This document shows, one piece after another, positions 60,860 through 64,000 of a DNA stretch of 64,000 nt. This DNA comes from Agaricus subrufescens (Eukaryota; Basidiomycota; Agaricomycetes; Agaricales; Agaricaceae). Numbering within the stretch: position 1 is the first letter of the stretch; the number at the start of each line of letters is the position of its first letter. The notes beneath the pieces are model-generated. The model searched no databases. It was not told where the DNA came from and was given only the letters and a program-made list of their open reading frames with translations. The translations under genes and the position numbers were made by a program. The stretch lies in NCBI GenBank assembly GCA_029945375.1, contig CM057063.1, forward strand, positions 2,725,894 to 2,789,893. Reading direction: 5' to 3'.

Positions 60860-61439
60860 CAGGGGGCTGTCACCCCGAGCAAGCTGTGAAATCAACTGGT
60901 ACAGGATGGTCGCGGGAAATTGCCTATTTTTACAGAGAAACTCAATGGAGCCCCTCCAACTATCACCTTAACATGCATGTATCAGACAACGTTCGATTAT
61001 CACGCTGTATCAAAGGGTGACCTCATCAGAGAACAAGCTCGAAAAGATTTCAAGCTATCGAAGCGACGATCTGCCTCTCGATATCTCAGAATATGATTAT
61101 GTTCTGCCCGGAGCTTATGACGAGGTTGGGGATTTGTTGGAAAACGCCAAAGGTTTCGAAACTCAGTCGACACAGAAGCAACCATACAAAAGGCTTCATT
61201 TCTGATGGCGTGGACTTATTGTGTTATCTACTGCTTTTCTATAACATCCTTTTCTGGTCACTACGTCATCTGAAACGTGACCTTGATGTGAGCTGAGCAC
61301 TGAGCTCAGCTGGAGCTCAGTGTTACTTCGAGTGATCAGGATCAGACCAGGGTCCTCGTGGGAATTCCTAAATATGCAATTTCCCGCGACCATCCTGTAC
61401 CAGTTGATTTCACGGCTTGCTCGGGGTGACAGCCCCCTG
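60860..61439. mobile_element. Non-autonomous hAT-like element (MITE) with long TIRs
   Basis: 580-bp element bounded by terminal inverted repeats of about 69 bp (60860-60928 and the reverse complement of 61371-61439) that differ at two positions as read. The ends begin CAGGGGGCTGTCACCCCGAG. An 8-bp direct repeat GGTTCATC flanks it exactly (60852-60859 and 61440-61447), the target-site size of hAT elements, whose termini also commonly start CAGGG. The interior has no transposase: only a 62-codon open frame (61017-61205, unrecognised) and an internal palindrome at 61298-61322. It would have been mobilised in trans. The near-identical arms and intact duplication suggest a fairly recent insertion. 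It sits between the SFP1-like and DUF6593-like genes. Confidence 0.85.
61298..61322. repeat. internal palindrome of the element
   Basis: CACTGAGCTC, five-base spacer AGCTG, GAGCTCAGTG: a perfect 10-bp inverted repeat within the hAT-like element. Confidence 0.8.
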
Positions 61440-61447
61440 GGTTCATC
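61440..61447. repeat. target-site duplication, right copy
   Basis: GGTTCATC immediately right of the element, identical to 60852-60859. Confidence 0.8.
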
Positions 61448-61619
61448 CCGTTGTCATCGTACGGTGACCGAATCTGACTCACTTACGGATCAACGGTTGC
61501 CTTATTTTGACTTGAAAGACTAGGAACCACTGCCCGGGGCAGTGTTGACAATCTCCTGTTTGAACGGCGGGGAGAGAAAGGGGGGCGGGGCGGCCAAAAA
61601 AGTCAACTACAGTCATGGA

Positions 61620-61625
61620 TATAAA
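61620..61625 (+). promoter_or_regulatory. TATA box of the DUF6593-like gene
   Basis: TATAAA on the plus strand 86 nt before the ATG at 61711, the expected distance for a TATA-driven fungal gene with a short leader (ACACAC-rich sequence follows at 61660-61675). Confidence 0.5.
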
Positions 61626-61710
61626 GTTGTGCTTGAGACGTTTCGAAATTATCCAACACACACAACACACACGCGCACTCGACTTTTCTGCTCCCTCATA
61701 ACATGTACTC

Positions 61711-62424
61711 ATGAATTCCGAAGTTACTCTTACGAATTACTCTACCTCTTTCCCCTCTGAAGAGGGACAAGTCCGTCTGGTGTATAAGCGAAGCGACACA
61801 CGTAATGCAATTTTATCGGAGCACGGTGTGCCTCGATATTTTCTTGCCACGTCTGAAGACGGGGTAAGGAAGGTCAAGATAAGCGACTCTGCTCGGAACG
61901 CGGTTGTCAAAGTTGAACGACGGAGTGTTGCCAAAGACATTTTCAAGTTTGCTAATAGGTTTGATGGTAAAAATGTTAATGTTACCGATATCCTGAGGAA
62001 GGCGACTTCGACAAGTGATGGGTGCGTCATAGTTGTTCGAGTTCGAGAATCGAGATGAGATCTGATGGTCTTTGATTTTTTTGTTTAGGCGGAGGTCGAT
62101 GGCACTAGACACCCCGGTTGGCAAATTTTATTGGCGAAAGACGCGTCCTCAACACTGGATGGTATGTACTCTCTCGTCATTACCCCATAACATACTTTGT
62201 TAATTCGCATTTGTCAGCTCTATGAAGAATCTTCCTCTCTCCCAGTAGCCTGGACGGAATACGTTCCAACCTCAGCACCAACCTGGGCCCTAATAATCAA
62301 CAACAAAGTGGAAAGCATCCTCGACTACATCTTGGCATCCTTGTTCTATGTGAAATCCGAACTAGACACTAACGACGGTTGGGAACACGTGAATAGTCGG
62401 ATGGCACACCTGTCAGTGAGGTAG
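61711..62424 (+). CDS. DUF6593-like protein
   Basis: Small soluble protein of unknown function, most like the basidiomycete DUF6593 family. Three exons: 61711 to about 62019 (donor GTGCGT after SDG), about 62089 to 62160 (donor GTATGT after HWM), and about 62219 to 62424. The order of conserved-looking segments fits that family: EVTLTNYSTSFPSEEG, VRLVYKRSDTRNAIL, PRYFLATSEDGVRKVKI, VVKVERRSVAKDIFKF (the aeIeW-like strand), KNVNVTDILRKA, RRSMALDTPVGKFYWRKTRP and the terminal PVAWTEYVP strand with a hydrophobic ALIINNKVESILDYILASLF. No signal peptide. The assignment is by pattern, not by a database search. The hAT-like element ends 270 bp upstream. Confidence 0.6.
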
Positions 62425-64000
62425 CCTTCGCATTCGGTAAGAGATTTTGCTCAAGATTGGTCCTGGATTTTTTCGAGGACTCATGGTGGCATAAAATAGT
62501 GCGGGATAATGATGAAAGATCCTATCGTCGACCTGAAACCGGTTGTTTTTAACACTGGGTCAGCTCTGCCTGGTTTATTCGTGCTTTTGCACGATGGAAA
62601 TTATTAGTGCTATGAACCCGTTTCCTATTCGAGAAAGATATGGGACCCGGGTTAAAAATAGCTTTACCTTCCCATGGTGTTGGAAGCAGTCAACTTACGA
62701 CTGCTATCTGCAAACTCGAGCCTGTAATTTGAAGATGTTTTACTACAATATGCCTGTACCTGACTTGAATAAAATGTAGCCACCGTGCTGTTTCTGTTAT
62801 TTCGATTGATACATCTCTATATCCCGAAATCGCGGATATTGATAATCTTTTGTTAATCCTGGCATGGGCTTGGTCGTTATATTTCCGGGTGGACAGATTT
62901 CAAGTGGGTCATGATCAGTACAATGATTTGACCCCTTGATTTTGAACTTCAAACAACCTCCAAGAGGCTTTCATCGCCATCGCTTTCCTTCTCTTGATCG
63001 TTCCTTTCCCTGAATTGTAAATGTGCTCCACAACTAGAGAGCGGCTCCAGAAATCTACTCACAAGAAACAGGGGAGGGCTTATGATTGAACTAAATAGCC
63101 ACATCGAGGTAGCGCTGACATGCTTCGTACCAACACAAGGGTGCTGTGCTTCTATGCTTCTATGTTGATATATCACAGCTCCAAAAGCGATCAAAGTTGA
63201 TTGCATTTCACAGTAGTGTTTTTTCTTCGACCATGGGAACGAGTAGACCCTCCAGTGTGGTAAATCTTGGCCGTGATACTTCTTTCGTTGTGATCATCAA
63301 CTCCACTCAATGTCAAGGTATTATAAGATGCACCACTCACAAGTATTGTAAAAAAATTCCGACAGGGATATACGGTCCTAGAAATTTTGTCATGGCTCGG
63401 TGTGAATTGGTGCTTCGGATCTCCGTACGTGTTGGCCCTTCAAAGGGCATACAAAGATTTACGGAGTATCTCACGGTTACCCAGCTACGGTAACGTAACC
63501 CTGACTACACAGAAAGGGTGCTTTGAATTGGAGCTACCCTCACATGAATTACACAAACACTGTGTTTCCGCGTGGATCATGTCATGATACTGTTACAGGC
63601 CAGTTACAGGCGGCAATGAGCGCTTCTGCTGTTAACACCTGATGATCCTTGACGAATTTCCCCTGTCATTGAGCCACAATGGCAGTTAAGCCGGGGATGT
63701 CAACGTTTCCCGGTGTATCAGGGAGACATCTTAGGACCTGACTAGAACATACATTGTATATTATAACTCAATTCGATGATCGTGTTTGATATAGACTTCG
63801 GCATCGCTGGGATAAATCAGCAGTTTCCCATACTTGCGGTGCCCCATCATCTCAGAAGCACCAATAGAGTGACATCTCGGTGGCCACATTACCAAGATAG
63901 GTCACAATGCTCCTCGAGTCACAGGTAACCATCATTCAAGAATTTGATGGCCTCCAAAACTCCCGTGTCATGTTTTGTTATATAGGAGGGTGCTATTCAA
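62425..64000. other. 3' flank and right edge, no gene recognised
   Basis: Short frames only. A 115-codon plus-strand frame at 63146-63493 has no recognised domain. An ATG at 63907 near the edge could open a further gene outside the window, but too little is visible to call it. Confidence 0.4.

Noticed and set aside
61017..61205. 62-codon open frame inside the hAT-like element
   Set aside because: No similarity to transposase motifs and too short; likely accidental.
1..64000. tRNA genes
   Set aside because: No segment with a recognisable B-box (GGTTCGAATCC-like) together with an A-box and acceptor pairing was found by eye; a covariance search could overturn this.

Overview
The window looks like nuclear DNA of a mushroom-forming basidiomycete (Agaricomycetes). 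Introns are dense and short (about 50-70 nt, GT-AG). Exons can be tiny (4-25 nt). The gene content includes families largely confined to these fungi: DUF6533-type membrane proteins, a fungal SLATT-domain protein and a DUF6593-like protein. No rRNA, tRNA, CRISPR or intact autonomous transposon was recognised. I joined exons by hand from splice consensus, reading frame and family resemblance. Where I give exon coordinates, the frame was carried through.

Left part (1-18 kb): the 3' end of one DUF6533-type multi-pass membrane protein (1-553), a complete second one (1879-3002), cytochrome c (3328-3827, minus), a secreted CE4 chitin deacetylase (4795-6143, minus), an unknown fungal protein (7993-9296), a zinc-free quinone-oxidoreductase/enoyl-reductase-like MDR protein (9681-10965, minus), a third DUF6533-type protein with one unresolved junction (11728-13256), an UNC-93-like MFS protein (13497-15651, minus) and a SLATT_fungal two-TM protein (16153-17476, minus).

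Middle (18-43 kb): the 5'-3' exoribonuclease XRN1 (18043-23495, minus) and GMP synthase (30644-32929, minus), separated by 7 kb of apparently non-coding, strongly C-rich/G-poor DNA. Then 5 kb of leader-like DNA precedes a three-repeat MYB transcription factor (37976-39549), followed by 3.5 kb with no recognisable gene.

Right part (43-64 kb): aldose 1-epimerase (43016-44822), ribosomal protein eS10 (45805-46354), a Rossmann-fold NAD(P)-binding protein (47026-48146, minus), 5 kb without recognisable genes, a large Zn2Cys6/Fungal_trans regulator with poly-Gln and poly-His tracts (53235-57146, minus), divergently arranged with an SFP1-like C2H2 zinc-finger regulator (58424-60212). A 580-bp non-autonomous hAT-like element with 69-bp terminal inverted repeats and an 8-bp target-site duplication follows (60860-61439), and then a DUF6593-like protein (61711-62424).

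The genes do not form an obvious pathway cluster. Housekeeping genes (cytochrome c, XRN1, GMP synthase, eS10, aldose epimerase) are mixed with lineage-restricted membrane and signalling proteins and three probable developmental or metabolic transcription factors with large non-coding flanks. The most distinctive items are the hAT-like element, runs of micro-exons (especially in XRN1 and the deacetylase), the apparently incomplete zinc cluster in the Zn2Cys6 regulator, the SLATT protein, and the 11-kb strand-asymmetric domain that flips near 34.9 kb.
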